Assembly (NCBI GenBank): GCA_951828235.1
Contig: OX639965.1
Coordinates: 2,708,129-2,772,128 of the forward strand
DNA length: 64,000 nucleotides
DNA from: an uncultured Gammaproteobacteria bacterium
GTDB taxonomy: Bacteria; Pseudomonadota; Gammaproteobacteria; Steroidobacterales; Foliamicaceae
Direction: 5' to 3'
Shown: in pieces, positions 43,887 through 53,323 of the stretch
How the letters are laid out: every line of letters starts with the position of its first letter
Position numbering within the stretch: position 1 is the stretch's first letter
Made by a program: the position numbers and the translations under genes
The notes under the pieces: model-generated
Databases searched by the model: none
What the model was told of the DNA's origin: nothing
What the model saw: the letters and a program-made list of their open reading frames with translations, nothing else

Positions 43887-45662
43887 TTGATAACGAAGTC
43901 TGTTCGACGTCGGGGACTCGCATTGTTTGCCTGTTGGGTGGGGCTGGTGTCGTGCTGGAGTCTTGAGGCGCGGGCGGAGGCAGGCGAACGGGTTGTTGGC
44001 GTTTTGTTTGTGATTCACGGCGGGTCGGAGGACTGGACCGACCGCGGCGCTTTCGACACCGCGGCTCAGCTTTTTTCCTACGATCACAACAGCCCCGTGT
44101 ATCAGCGTTTTCTCTGGGACCCGCGTGTCTGGCCGCGCTTCATGCAGTTCGGCAACGGCCCCAAGGAAGGCCTGAAGTATCGGTTTGAGTACGAGCGAAT
44201 CGGCGGGCCGAGTCCTTTCTACCGCGTGACTTATTCGCAGTTGCGAGGGCTTGAGAAGGCGCTTGAGGCGCGCTCGAAAGCAGTCGGCGTGCGCTTCGTG
44301 GTGGATCTCGCGTCGTGGATGGCGGCCGACCCGAAACACCACCCCTGGCCGCGTCTGGTGTACGGCCCTGGTTCCGCCGAGGGACAGCCGCTCACGTATT
44401 GCGGGCCGTCCGATGACCCGTGGCCCGATTGCGATCCCGAGCGCCACAACGTGGATGGGCCCATTCCCCGGCTGCTGGCGCAGGGCGTAACGGAGATTCT
44501 GGCGATCGACATGACCGTGGGCGGCGCCCGTTTTTCGAAGACGCACGACGTGGTGAGGACACTCAGGCGCCGTCTGGCCGCTGAAGCGGGGGAGGGCGGT
44601 GATCCGGTGCCGCTGCGCTGGCTCAACGATCCCAAGGACCTGATGCGCGATTCCTATCCCGTGCAGCCTGAAGGCTGGACCCGCTCCCTGGGACCGCCGG
44701 CAGAGGACGCCAGCGTGAGCATTGAACAAGCGCCCAATCCCGTGGTTGCTTCGCCGCAACTGGCCTTGCTGCACGCCGAGGGCATCGCCCACAGATTCAA
44801 CCCCGATGTAGCCGAGGCGGACACCGGGATCGTACTTCTCGGACACGCCTTGCGCCGCTACGACGAGTATTTTGATCCGAAAATCAACGATACGCTTACG
44901 CTGCACCGGATGATTGAGCGGGAACTGCTGCGGCTGTATCCGGAACTCAAGCAGCGCCGGATCGTGGGTGCCTGGGCGGGCGACATGGTGATCAACGACG
45001 CCATGCCTGAATCGCCAGCCGGGCGCTACGAGCGCAGCCGGCCGATGCGCGGCGAGAACCTGGGGTACGCGGCGCTGTACGAGCAGCCGGGCGTGCATCC
45101 CGCGGGCAAGTGGGGCCATCGCTACTGGGAGGCGCTCGATTACCTGCGTTCCGACGGCGTCCAGCATATCGTGGTGGCCTTTCCGCAGATCGTGGCCGAA
45201 TCCGTCCTCAACATGGTTGAGGTGCCCAACCAGATCGGCAAGGAAATCGGGTATCGCACCTGGTTGTTCTACGAGGATGGGGATCATGATCGCTATCCGG
45301 GCGTCGGGCACCCCTTTGCCGACTACTGGGGCATCTGGGTCGAGACCGAATGCAGGGCAGGGGACGCAAGGGTCGCCTGCTGCCTCGAACTGGGTGGTTG
45401 CGCGGATGGACGCCCCTATCCCGCGGAACGGCAAACGCCCCGCGACCGGCGGCGTAATGACATGGACCCGTCGCTGGGCTATGACGTGCCGGCGTACGGC
45501 CACATCGGATACGACCCGGCGCTGGGCAGGCCGTCGGCGGACCAGCCGGTACAGCAGCAGTATGGCGGCACCTGGGCAATGTGGAGGCCTCCCAACGACG
45601 ACCCGCGAATGGCCGCGCTGATGGCGGAGTTCATTGCTGATGCCCTGCAGGAGTCGCAGTAA
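43887..45662 (+). CDS. Secreted protein of unknown function
   Basis: 591 aa from the TTG at 43887, preceded by AAGGGG; the frame opens at ATG 43743, but those 48 codons lie over an inverted repeat and would precede the signal peptide (RRRGLALFACWVGLVSCWSLEARAEA). I do not recognise the family. Visible features are VVGVLFVIHGGSEDW near the N-terminus, a conserved-looking GVQHIVVAFPQIVAESVLNMVEV block and FYEDGDHDRYPGVGHPFADYW. The latter two recall the chelatase fold (ferrochelatase/CbiK) only loosely. Four cysteines (CRAGDARVACCLELGGC) lie late in the protein. Probably periplasmic. Confidence 0.7.
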   Translation: MITKSVRRRGLALFACWVGLVSCWSLEARAEAGERVVGVLFVIHGGSEDWTDRGAFDTAAQLFSYDHNSPVYQRFLWDPRVWPRFMQFGNGPKEGLKYRFEYERIGGPSPFYRVTYSQLRGLEKALEARSKAVGVRFVVDLASWMAADPKHHPWPRLVYGPGSAEGQPLTYCGPSDDPWPDCDPERHNVDGPIPRLLAQGVTEILAIDMTVGGARFSKTHDVVRTLRRRLAAEAGEGGDPVPLRWLNDPKDLMRDSYPVQPEGWTRSLGPPAEDASVSIEQAPNPVVASPQLALLHAEGIAHRFNPDVAEADTGIVLLGHALRRYDEYFDPKINDTLTLHRMIERELLRLYPELKQRRIVGAWAGDMVINDAMPESPAGRYERSRPMRGENLGYAALYEQPGVHPAGKWGHRYWEALDYLRSDGVQHIVVAFPQIVAESVLNMVEVPNQIGKEIGYRTWLFYEDGDHDRYPGVGHPFADYWGIWVETECRAGDARVACCLELGGCADGRPYPAERQTPRDRRRNDMDPSLGYDVPAYGHIGYDPALGRPSADQPVQQQYGGTWAMWRPPNDDPRMAALMAEFIADALQESQ

Positions 45663-45744
45663 CTGCTGACTCCAGCGGCGCTCCATGAAACAAGCAAGCT
45701 CCATGGATGGATTCTTGACCCCGCGGGCCAAGCTTCAAGTAGTC

Positions 45745-46608
45745 ATGCATTTCCCGGAAGGGCCGGGTAACGAAACCAGCGTTCCAGCAGGCCTGAGCCG
45801 CCGCGAACTGCTGGCGGGCGCCGGGGGGATGGCTGTTCTCGGCGCGCCCTTGTCGTCACTGGCGGCACCCGGGCCGGGCGGGACGATTGACCTGTCGACG
45901 CCGCGCGACAACCTGCTGGCGCTGATCCGGATTCAGGCCAGCCTGCGCGAAGAGGATGTGCCCTGGTGGTACAGCGGCGTCATTTACGGTGCCGAAGAGG
46001 GCAAGGCGCCGCGGCTTCTGTTTGGCTTCGAAGGCATGGAGATGTACTGGATGCGCCATCTTGACGCAGGCGAGTTCGAACTGATCGGGCACACGGTGTC
46101 GTTCCTCAAGGATGCGGAAAGCGGCGAGTGGCTCAAGCAATGGCGCAATCCCTACACCGGCGAAACACTGGAAGTTCCGGCCGCCGTGCAGGGCGGCGGC
46201 GCAGGACGCGGCTTCAATTATTCAGAGAAAGGCATCCGTCCAACGCCGTTCATCGACCGGATGCCTGAACGGCCGCCCGCATACCGGATTCTGTCAGGGG
46301 GCGGCCGGGTGTGGCTCAGCAAGGAAACCGAATACCCGCCCGGCATGGCCCAGCCACGCCTGCAGCGCCAGACGATGAATTGCGCGCTGGAGGAATTCGC
46401 CGATCCAGGCGTTACAAGACTCAAGACCCAGTTCGCCTCCACCGTGTTCATGCCCTGGCGGGCGTGGATGAACATGGGCGAACACCCCGGCCACCTCATC
46501 TGGCACGCCGCGGGCCTCAAGCTGCCCTCAGTGGAATCGCTGCCGGCGCCCTACCGCAAACGCCTCGAAACCGAACACCCCGACAAGCTCTCCGCCCGCC
46601 CTGCGTAA
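45745..46608 (+). CDS. DUF1838 family exported protein
   Basis: 287 aa from ATG 45745 (the frame opens 20 codons earlier). The N-terminus has a twin-arginine-like signal (LSRRELLAGAGGMAVLGAP) with cleavage near SLAA. The mature region matches DUF1838: PRDNLLALIRIQASL, WWYSGVIYGAEEGKAPRLLFGFEGMEM, WRNPYTGETLEVP and HLIWHAAGLKLPS. The function of the family is unknown. The gene follows the secreted unknown protein by 82 bases, and a second DUF1838-like gene lies at 47.4 kb across the toxin-antitoxin pair. Confidence 0.82.
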   Translation: MHFPEGPGNETSVPAGLSRRELLAGAGGMAVLGAPLSSLAAPGPGGTIDLSTPRDNLLALIRIQASLREEDVPWWYSGVIYGAEEGKAPRLLFGFEGMEMYWMRHLDAGEFELIGHTVSFLKDAESGEWLKQWRNPYTGETLEVPAAVQGGGAGRGFNYSEKGIRPTPFIDRMPERPPAYRILSGGGRVWLSKETEYPPGMAQPRLQRQTMNCALEEFADPGVTRLKTQFASTVFMPWRAWMNMGEHPGHLIWHAAGLKLPSVESLPAPYRKRLETEHPDKLSARPA

Positions 46609-46652
46609 CCACGCCGTCAGGCTGCCGCAAAGCGTCACGAACACGGACGCCA

Positions 46653-47090
46653 TCACGTTTCTACGGTGGGATTTATAAGTTTGAGGTCTGGAAAGCGTGC
46701 GAAATCGCGGTCCGTTGTGGCGATACTTGCGCCATGCTCAAGAGCCAGCGCAGCGAGGTGAGCGTCCATCACCATCGCGCCTTTCGCCTGTCCCTCGCCG
46801 CAGAGCCGACTCAAGAGATTCCAGGTGCGGGCACCCGGCTGAAGAAGCTGCGTATTGGGCTGTGCGAGCCAATCCTCGACAAGCGCACATGCTCTTCGCG
46901 GCGATAACGGATGAGCAAATACACGGCGGTCCGAAGCGATACGCACAAACGCCAACAGCGTGATCAGGGCGAACCGAAGCGGCTGGCCGCTGGAAAACTG
47001 AACTTCGAGCCATCGCTTTGAAGCATCGTGATGTGGGCTGTCGAGGTCATAAGCGTACAGCAGCAAGTTCGCGTCAACTAGGATCATCAC
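46653..47090 (-). CDS. vapC: PIN-domain toxin VapC
   Basis: 145 aa. The first metal aspartate is D6 in ILVDANLLLYAYD; the later acidic residues are in MDAHLAALALEHG and ATTDRDFARFPDL. The VapC family cleaves RNA, often tRNA. ATG 47090 overlaps the antitoxin stop (ATGA), the normal arrangement. It lies on the opposite strand to the flanking DUF1838 gene. Confidence 0.92.
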   Translation of the reverse strand: MMILVDANLLLYAYDLDSPHHDASKRWLEVQFSSGQPLRFALITLLAFVRIASDRRVFAHPLSPRRACALVEDWLAQPNTQLLQPGARTWNLLSRLCGEGQAKGAMVMDAHLAALALEHGASIATTDRDFARFPDLKLINPTVET

Positions 47091-47329
47091 CTGGCTGGGC
47101 CGTCGAGAAAGTCCAGCAGTCCGGCGATATCGTCCATGTCCATACCTGCCTTCAACCCCATGGATCGTGCTTGAACTGTGAAGGGTCGCGCAATCTCCTC
47201 CGCTTTTGGGGCCTCCAGCCCGCGGCGAAGAAGCGCATTCACGACAACTTTCATTCCGGCGCCCGTGCGGGCCATCTCATGGCGCAGCCGGACCGCCACG
47301 TCCTCGTCAAGTGTCAAAGTAGTACGCAT
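47087..47329 (-). CDS. vapB: VapB-type ribbon-helix-helix antitoxin
   Basis: 80 aa. N-terminal RHH DNA-binding domain (MRTTLTLDEDVAVRLRHEM...VVVNALLRRGL), then a C-terminal arm (GLKAGMDMDDIAGLLDFLDG) that would wrap the toxin. It is cotranscribed with vapC. There is no Shine-Dalgarno before the start, and the palindrome begins 4 bases upstream, so the mRNA may be leaderless. Confidence 0.9.
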   Translation of the reverse strand: MRTTLTLDEDVAVRLRHEMARTGAGMKVVVNALLRRGLEAPKAEEIARPFTVQARSMGLKAGMDMDDIAGLLDFLDGPAR

Positions 47330-47332
47330 GAG

Positions 47333-47366
47333 TCATGATGCTATGTATAAAGCATCATGATGTCAA
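47333..47366 (-). promoter_or_regulatory. vapBC promoter and operator
   Basis: Perfect 10-base inverted repeat TCATGATGCT / AGCATCATGA (47333-47342 and 47351-47360, 8-base spacer). On the minus strand TTGACA (47361-47366) and TAGCAT (47338-47343) are 17 bases apart, so the repeat spans the promoter. Typical autoregulation site for an RHH antitoxin. Confidence 0.75.
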
Positions 47367-47392
47367 TTAGTAAGGAATGCGCCGGTTCGCGC

Positions 47393-48223
47393 CTACTGCG
47401 GCCAGCCGTCAACGGGGGCGCCTGTCTGCAGGGTGCGAACTTCCTCCAGGTCGGCAGGAGGCCGCAGCCACATGGGCATCTCCTCCCTGGCCCACTCCAG
47501 CAATGCCGGCGGAAATTCGTCCTGGCTCTCGACCCGCCAGGAAAGCAGGTGATAGATGGCGTTTCCTTCCCCGACGAACGGCGGGAGCGCCCCATAACGC
47601 TGCCAGCTTAACTGGTGGGGCTCGTCCAACTTGTCGGGGGAATGGAGAAAAAAGTCATAGTTTTCCCAGGCCTGGTAGCGACTGCCCGCGCCCATGGGAA
47701 AATCAAGGAAGACCGATGCGGTTACCGCCAGCGTGCCCTGGCCCAGCCTGCGTATCCGCATTCCGTTTCGGGATTGGATTTTCCGGACCTGATCGCCGAC
47801 TCCCTGCTCGACGGCCCCGAAGATCCTGCCGTCCTTCATGCGGTAGGTGATGAGCTGGTAGGGATAGGCGATCGGCTCCACCGCCTGGCCGTCGTACTCG
47901 CTCAGGATTTCCCCGCTGACGGGATCGGTATACGTAAACGTCTTTCGGGTCAGGTGTATGACCTCGCCGTCGGGAGTCTCGGGCCAGAGCACGGTGGAGC
48001 TATCAAATCCGATCATCCCCAGCAGCTTCTCGCCGGAAGGGTAGGAATAAACGCCGCCCTCCGCCAGCCAGTAAACGGGGGCGCCGGTTCCGGCCCGCGC
48101 ATCGACCCAGATCCGCAGCTCTTCCGGCGCCGAATCGCGCGACGCCGGCGATTCCGAACCCGTACCCGCAGGCGCGTATACGGCTATGCCGATAGACAAG
48201 AGGAATGAAGCTAGTGTACGCAT
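47393..48223 (-). CDS. DUF1838-like exported protein
   Basis: 276 aa from ATG 48223, preceded by GGGGG; signal peptide 1-22 (TLASFLLSIGIAVYAPAG). The middle part RKTFTYTDPVSGEILSEYDG and YPYQLITYRMKDG is of the DUF1838 type, and SWQRYGALPPFVGEGNAIYHLLSWRV resembles its C-terminal half. It differs greatly from the copy at 45.7 kb. Unknown function; periplasmic by its signal. It is convergent with nothing nearby except the vapBC promoter, 33 bases from its stop. Confidence 0.72.
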   Translation of the reverse strand: MRTLASFLLSIGIAVYAPAGTGSESPASRDSAPEELRIWVDARAGTGAPVYWLAEGGVYSYPSGEKLLGMIGFDSSTVLWPETPDGEVIHLTRKTFTYTDPVSGEILSEYDGQAVEPIAYPYQLITYRMKDGRIFGAVEQGVGDQVRKIQSRNGMRIRRLGQGTLAVTASVFLDFPMGAGSRYQAWENYDFFLHSPDKLDEPHQLSWQRYGALPPFVGEGNAIYHLLSWRVESQDEFPPALLEWAREEMPMWLRPPADLEEVRTLQTGAPVDGWPQ

Positions 48224-48361
48224 GTTTGCCCCCAATTCGATCATGTTCATGCGGATGTAAGCATAAGTCAATATCGGCACGTTACCGAGCCCTTAAACCG
48301 GCGGGTTTTTTCGAGCGCGGGTAGAATAGGCCGCCGCCAAGCGCGTGCTCGCGGAGACCCT

Positions 48362-50122
48362 ATGTCCGAGTATCGGCCCCCTGTCGACGAAATGCTGTAT
48401 GTCCTGGACTCGATTGCCGGGTTCGAGCGCGTTGCCCGGCTTCCAGGCTGGGAAGAGGTGTCGAGAGACCTCGCGCGCGCCGTGATGGACGAGGCCGGCG
48501 AACTTGCCTCCAACGTGCTTGCGCCGCTCAATGTAACGGGCGACCAGACCGGAGCCGCCGTGCACAATGGACAGGTTCAGGTGCCGGACAGCTTTCGGGA
48601 AGCGTATCAGGCCTTCGTTGAAGGTGGCTGGGGAGGGATTTCGGCGCCGGAAACGTACGGCGGCCAGGATTTGCCGCAACTCATCTCGATGCCGGTTCAG
48701 GAGATGTGGCAATCCGCCAATCTCGCCTGGTCGCTGTGTCCGCTGTTGAGCCAGGGCGCATTGCATGCCCTGGAACTGTACGCCAGCGAGGAACTCCGCC
48801 GCCAATTCCTGCCGCGCCTGGTCAGTGGCGAGTGGACCGGGACGATGAATCTTACCGAGCCGCAGGCCGGTTCCGACCTTGGACTGGTGCGCTGTCAGGC
48901 GAAGCCCGAGAACGGACACTACGTCATCAACGGGCAAAAGATATTCATCACCTTCGGCGATCATGACATGGCCGGCAACATCCTCCACCTGGTGCTGGCG
49001 CGCCTGCCCGATGCGCCGCAAGGCACCCGAGGGCTTTCGCTGTTCCTGGTGCCCAAGCTGATTCCGGACGAAAACGGCGATCCCGATCGGCCCAACAACG
49101 TGCGGGCCGTGTCGGTGGAGCACAAGCTGGGGTTGCACGCCAGCCCAACCTGCGTCATGAGCTATGAGGATGCCGTGGGCTACCTGGTCGGCCAGGAAAA
49201 CCAGGGGCTGCCGCACATGTTCGCGATGATGAACGATGCGCGTGTATCGGTCGGACTGCAGGGTGTGGCAATCGCCGAGCGGTCGTATCAGCAGGCTGTG
49301 GAATACGCCCGCAACCGCATGCAAGGCAAGGCCCCGGGAAGCGCCGGCACGGTTTCCATCCTGCGCCACCCGGACGTGCGGCGCATGCTCATGGAGATGA
49401 AGTCGCAGATTTTCGCGATGCGGTCCCTCTGTTACATGGCTGCCCTGCACACTGACTTAGCGCGCCGGCACCCGGACGAAGAGCGCAGGGCCTATCACCA
49501 GCGGCGCCTGGATCTGCTTACGCCCATCGTCAAAGGCTGGATTTGCGAGGTGGCGATCGAATTGACTTCGATCGGAATTCAGGTGCACGGCGGCATGGGC
49601 TACGTGGAAGAGACCGGCGCCGCGCAGCATTACCGCGACGCCCGCATCATTACCATCTACGAGGGCACCTCCGGCATCCAGGCCGGTGACCTGGTGGGCC
49701 GCAAGATCATCCGCGACAAGGGAAGGGCGCTGGGCGAACTGCTGGAAGACATCGGGGAAACGGCGTCGCTCGCGAAGCTCCTGCCAGCCGGGGACCGGGT
49801 TGTCGGGGAGGCACTCGGCGAAGGATTGAACGAAGCGGCGTCAACCCTGGAGTGGTTCCGCAAGGAACTGGGCGCCGACGCCGACCTGCCCGGATCGGTC
49901 GCCTTCAACCTGATGATGATGCTGGGCTACCTCTGCGGAGGCTGGCTGCACGCCCGATCCGCGCTGGCCGCGGCCGGCGGCGCGGAGCCGCAGGCGAATC
50001 AGCCCCGCCGCGTTTGTGCGCGGTTTTATGCCGAGCACTTCATGCCGCAGGTAGCCGCCCGCGCCCGGCGTGTGCGCGCTGGCGCCGCCAATACGATGGC
50101 ATTGAGTGACGAGCAGTTCTGA
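48362..50122 (+). CDS. Acyl-CoA dehydrogenase, DmdC-like long form
   Basis: 586 aa. Flavoprotein beta-oxidation enzyme: MNLTEPQAGSDLGLVRCQA and FITFGDHDMA (middle domain), HKLGLHASPTCVMSYEDAVGYLVG, and IQVHGGMGYVEETGAAQHYRDARIITIYEGTSGIQAGDL (catalytic region, in parts). The extra C-terminal about 130 residues place it with the long acyl-CoA dehydrogenases that include 3-methylmercaptopropionyl-CoA dehydrogenase. Electrons would pass through ETF to the ETF-QO at 13.2 kb. The substrate cannot be fixed by eye. The next gene starts 1 base after the stop. Confidence 0.9.
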   Translation: MSEYRPPVDEMLYVLDSIAGFERVARLPGWEEVSRDLARAVMDEAGELASNVLAPLNVTGDQTGAAVHNGQVQVPDSFREAYQAFVEGGWGGISAPETYGGQDLPQLISMPVQEMWQSANLAWSLCPLLSQGALHALELYASEELRRQFLPRLVSGEWTGTMNLTEPQAGSDLGLVRCQAKPENGHYVINGQKIFITFGDHDMAGNILHLVLARLPDAPQGTRGLSLFLVPKLIPDENGDPDRPNNVRAVSVEHKLGLHASPTCVMSYEDAVGYLVGQENQGLPHMFAMMNDARVSVGLQGVAIAERSYQQAVEYARNRMQGKAPGSAGTVSILRHPDVRRMLMEMKSQIFAMRSLCYMAALHTDLARRHPDEERRAYHQRRLDLLTPIVKGWICEVAIELTSIGIQVHGGMGYVEETGAAQHYRDARIITIYEGTSGIQAGDLVGRKIIRDKGRALGELLEDIGETASLAKLLPAGDRVVGEALGEGLNEAASTLEWFRKELGADADLPGSVAFNLMMMLGYLCGGWLHARSALAAAGGAEPQANQPRRVCARFYAEHFMPQVAARARRVRAGAANTMALSDEQF

Positions 50123-50123
50123 C

Positions 50124-51275
50124 GTGCGCTTTTCCACCAAACAGATTCACGCGGGAACGGAGCCGGACCCCGTGACGGGATCGGTGCTGCCGCCGATTTA
50201 CCAGTCCACGACCTTTGCCCAGCCCTCCGTCGACGAGTACCTTTCAAAGGGTTATTCCTATTCGCGCAGCGGCAATCCCACGGTGCGTGCCCTGGAAAAG
50301 CGCCTTGCCGGGCTTGAGAACGGCGAGGACTGTACCTGCTATTCCACCGGAATGGCGGCCGTCAGCGCCGTGCTGCATGCCTTCCTGAACGCGGGCGACC
50401 ACGGGCTCGTATCGCAGGTCGCTTACGGTGGAACCTACCGCGTATGCACCCAGGTCTTCGCGCGCTTCGGCGCGCGCTTTACTTTTGTTGATACGTCGGA
50501 CCCGAAGGCAGTCGAGGCGGCGATCACGCCCGAGACACGGCTGTTGCTGACCGAGACACCGGCGAATCCCACACTGGCGCTCGGCGACATCGCCGCCTTG
50601 TCGGAAATTGCCCAGGCCAACAAGCTGGTCCACGTGGTCGACAACACTTTTCTCACCCCGTATTACCAGCAGCCGCTTGCCCTTGGCGCGGACGTGTCCC
50701 TGCACAGCACCACCAAATACTTCGACGGACACAACGCCACGGTAGGAGGCGCCAATGTGGCGGCCACTGCCGAACTGGACGAGAAACTGCGTTTCGTGCA
50801 GAACGCCACCGGCAGCATCATGTCGCCGATGGTCGCCTGGCTGACCCTGCAGGGTGTGAAGACGCTGTCGGTGCGGATGGACCGGCAGTCCGCCAGTGCG
50901 ATGGCGATCGCACAGTACCTCAGCGGACATCCGGCCGTCGGCGAGGTCTGCTACCCGGGACTTGAATCCTTCGCCCAGCACGAACTGGCAAGCCGCCAGG
51001 CAACGGGTTTCGGCGCCATGCTCTGGTGCGAACTCAAGGGCGGCCTCGAGGCCGGCAAACGCCTGATGGACAGCATCGAACTGTGGACGCTGGCGGAAAA
51101 CCTGGGCGCGGTCGAATCGCTGATTACGCATCCCGTCACCATGACGCATGCGGACGTCGAGCCCGAAGAACGCCGCCGCGTGGGCCTGCGCGACGGCCTC
51201 GTGCGTCTTTCCGTCGGCCTGGAGGATTGCGAGGACCTGATCGAGGCGCTGGACGCCGCCCTCGCCAGACTCTGA
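50124..51275 (+). CDS. Trans-sulfuration-family PLP enzyme (cystathionine gamma-lyase/synthase type)
   Basis: 383 aa from GTG 50124, directly after the acyl-CoA dehydrogenase (a GTG at 50106 is an alternative). Family marks are YSYSRSGNPTVRALEKRLA, GGTYRV, VVDNTFLTPYYQQPLALGADV, and the PLP lysine in LHSTTKYFDGHN; the C-terminus LVRLSVGLEDCEDLIEAL is standard. Enzymes of this class cleave or form cystathionine or homocysteine in the cytosol; telling lyase from synthase by eye is unsafe. Its pairing with a DmdC-like dehydrogenase could hint at sulfur-compound use. Confidence 0.9.
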   Translation: MRFSTKQIHAGTEPDPVTGSVLPPIYQSTTFAQPSVDEYLSKGYSYSRSGNPTVRALEKRLAGLENGEDCTCYSTGMAAVSAVLHAFLNAGDHGLVSQVAYGGTYRVCTQVFARFGARFTFVDTSDPKAVEAAITPETRLLLTETPANPTLALGDIAALSEIAQANKLVHVVDNTFLTPYYQQPLALGADVSLHSTTKYFDGHNATVGGANVAATAELDEKLRFVQNATGSIMSPMVAWLTLQGVKTLSVRMDRQSASAMAIAQYLSGHPAVGEVCYPGLESFAQHELASRQATGFGAMLWCELKGGLEAGKRLMDSIELWTLAENLGAVESLITHPVTMTHADVEPEERRRVGLRDGLVRLSVGLEDCEDLIEALDAALARL

Positions 51276-51283
51276 GACATCGG

Positions 51284-51302
51284 ACGCCTATCAGGAAGGC
51301 GT
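51284..51302 (+). terminator. Hairpin between PLP enzyme and kduI
   Basis: ACGCCT / AGGCGT with a 7-base loop, 8 bases after the PLP-enzyme stop and 45 bases from the convergent kduI end. No T run follows. Confidence 0.4.
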
Positions 51303-51346
51303 AGCGGGGCGAGCATGGGCCCGCAGAAATAGTCCTGCCGATTCGT

Positions 51347-52189
51347 CTACTTGAGTTGGCAGATATCGAGAACGTTCATGTCCGTGTAGTCGAGATTCTC
51401 GCCGCCCATCGCCCAAATGAAGGAATAGTTGGAGTTTCCACTGCCCATATGAATCGACCAGGGCGGAGAAATTACCGCTTCTGAATCGCCGACAACGATA
51501 TGGCGCATCGAGTCGGGCTCACCCATGAAGTGGAACACCTTCTCATCGTCACCCAGTTCGAAGTAGAAGTAGATTTCCGATCGTCGATCGTGCAGGTGCG
51601 GCGGCATTGTGTTCCAGACACTACCTGGATTGAGAATCGTCAACCCCAGCAGCAACTGTGCCGATCGGCAGGTCTCGGGCACGATGTACTTGTAAATCGT
51701 GCGCTCGTTTGAGGTCTCAAGTGAACCCAGTTCAAGAGGAACAGCATCGTCGATAGAAATCCTGACAAGATCGAATCGCGCGTGTGCAGGCGTTGAGGCG
51801 AGATAGTAGCGAGCAGGATTGTCCTTGCTGTCACTCTCGAAAGAGACCTCTTTCGATCCCATGGGTATGTACAAACCATCGCGAGGCTTCATGGTAAATG
51901 TCTTGCCATCGACGGTTATTTCCCCTCTACCGCCACCCACGTTGACCACACCCAATTCACGCCTCTCAAGAAATGGCGCTCCCGCTACAGGGTCGGTCTG
52001 ATCCGGCAATACAACAGCGTCCGATACGGGCGCGGCGCCGCCGACAATCATGCGTTCATTGTGGGAATAGTTCAGGTTGATTTCGTCGGCAACGAACATG
52101 CCGGTAACGAGATAAAGATCGCGCAGTGCTTCGTTACTGACTCCCTCCATCATGTCCGGATGCGTTGCCTGGTAGGTTTTTGAATACAC
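51347..52189 (-). CDS. kduI: 4-deoxy-L-threo-5-hexosulose-uronate ketol-isomerase
   Basis: 280 aa. Converts 5-keto-4-deoxyuronate, the unsaturated product of pectin or other uronan lyases, to 3-deoxy-hexodiulosonate. The cupin zinc ligands are in [19 protein letters not shown] and [10 protein letters not shown]; the ending [17 protein letters not shown] is family-typical. It is the last gene of the minus-strand operon, 18 bases after lacI-type gene. The next pathway enzyme, KduD, is not in the window. GC is lower than in the left flank. Confidence 0.95.
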   Translation of the reverse strand: MYSKTYQATHPDMMEGVSNEALRDLYLVTGMFVADEINLNYSHNERMIVGGAAPVSDAVVLPDQTDPVAGAPFLERRELGVVNVGGGRGEITVDGKTFTMKPRDGLYIPMGSKEVSFESDSKDNPARYYLASTPAHARFDLVRISIDDAVPLELGSLETSNERTIYKYIVPETCRSAQLLLGLTILNPGSVWNTMPPHLHDRRSEIYFYFELGDDEKVFHFMGEPDSMRHIVVGDSEAVISPPWSIHMGSGNSNYSFIWAMGGENLDYTDMNVLDICQLK

Positions 52190-52207
52190 GTTGTGACTCC
52201 CTGTTGT

Positions 52208-53299
52208 TTACGATCTATCCAGCTCTCGAGTTGACTCCCGGACAACCAGTTCAGGAACGGTCTGGTTCGGCCCCAGTGGAGCTTCTTCATCGTCAAATGC
52301 AAGGAGACGTTGAGCCGCGAGCTGGCCAATCCTGCGGGCCGGAGTATGGACCGTCGTCAGACGGGGCCATATTCGAGTTGCCGTCTCGAAATCATCGAAA
52401 CCGACAACCGAAAGATCTTCCGGCGCCTTCAGGCCTGCAACATGCAGTGCCTGCAAGGCGCCGGCGGCCATTTCATCATTGGCCGCGAAAACAGCGGTAG
52501 GCGGGGGATCAAGATCGAGTATCTCGGCGCCCCTGGCCAAACCCGACTCGAACGTATAGTCGCCCTGCAAAACATAGTCCGTCGGCAGGCGAATGCCAAA
52601 CTCCGTCAGTCCGTCCTCAAAACCGGATCGACGCTCGTGCGCGGAGCGAAAACTCCTGCGGCCGGCGATCAATGCAATCCGGGTGTGCCCCAGCTTCGCC
52701 AGGTGCCGAGCAGCCTCACGAGCGCCCACCCGATCGTTGGTAACAATCATTCGTCGCTCCATGTCCAGTGCGACGGAGGCGATGCGAATATAGGCGCAAC
52801 CGATTTCGCGTAACGCTTCTGCGAGGCGCTCGTCCTCGGATACGGACGGCGTCAGGACAACGCCGTAGAGTTTCTGCATTTCGATGAACTTTCGTGCGTC
52901 CTCAATAAAGGTGTCGCTATTGCGATCGCAGGGATGAACCACCAGTTCGAAGTCGGTGCCCTTCAGAACATCAAGAAGACCCAGTTGCACATTGACGACG
53001 TACTGCGGCGTCGGATTGTCGGAGATCATGCCAACAAGATAGGAACGCCGAAAAGCGAAGCCACGCGCTTGTGGGTCCGGCTTGTAGCCAATGTCATCTA
53101 TGAGCTCCTTGATCCCCGCGCGCGTCGCATCGTTTACCAGCGGTGAATCATTAATGACCCGGGATACTGTTTTTTTGGAGACGCCGGCAAGCCGGGCCAC
53201 ATCGTCCATTGTCGGCTTTCGGCCGTCGCGATTATTCTCCAGCCAGCCGCGGGCGGCAGCCTTGAAATCGGTGTCTGCTTTGCGGCTTTTTCTTCCCAC
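52208..53299 (-). CDS. LacI-family transcriptional regulator
   Basis: 363 aa. Helix-turn-helix at about 30-52 (TMDDVARLAGVSKKTVSRVIND) after an unusual 28-residue charged extension; a start at M31 cannot be excluded. The sugar-binding periplasmic-type domain follows (LVGMISDNPTPQYVVNVQLG, DDFETATRIWPRLTTVHTP). It likely controls this uronate locus through the palindrome at 57269. Upstream gene: hydratase, 24 bases away. Confidence 0.93.
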   Translation of the reverse strand: MGRKSRKADTDFKAAARGWLENNRDGRKPTMDDVARLAGVSKKTVSRVINDSPLVNDATRAGIKELIDDIGYKPDPQARGFAFRRSYLVGMISDNPTPQYVVNVQLGLLDVLKGTDFELVVHPCDRNSDTFIEDARKFIEMQKLYGVVLTPSVSEDERLAEALREIGCAYIRIASVALDMERRMIVTNDRVGAREAARHLAKLGHTRIALIAGRRSFRSAHERRSGFEDGLTEFGIRLPTDYVLQGDYTFESGLARGAEILDLDPPPTAVFAANDEMAAGALQALHVAGLKAPEDLSVVGFDDFETATRIWPRLTTVHTPARRIGQLAAQRLLAFDDEEAPLGPNQTVPELVVRESTRELDRS

Positions 53300-53323
53300 G
53301 GAATTCTCAAACCAGGGCTTGGG

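Noticed and set aside
52204..52210. TTGTTTA half-site near the kduI start, like half of the LacI operator
   Set aside because: The second arm is missing and the bases overlap the lacI-type stop codon; seven bases can occur by chance.
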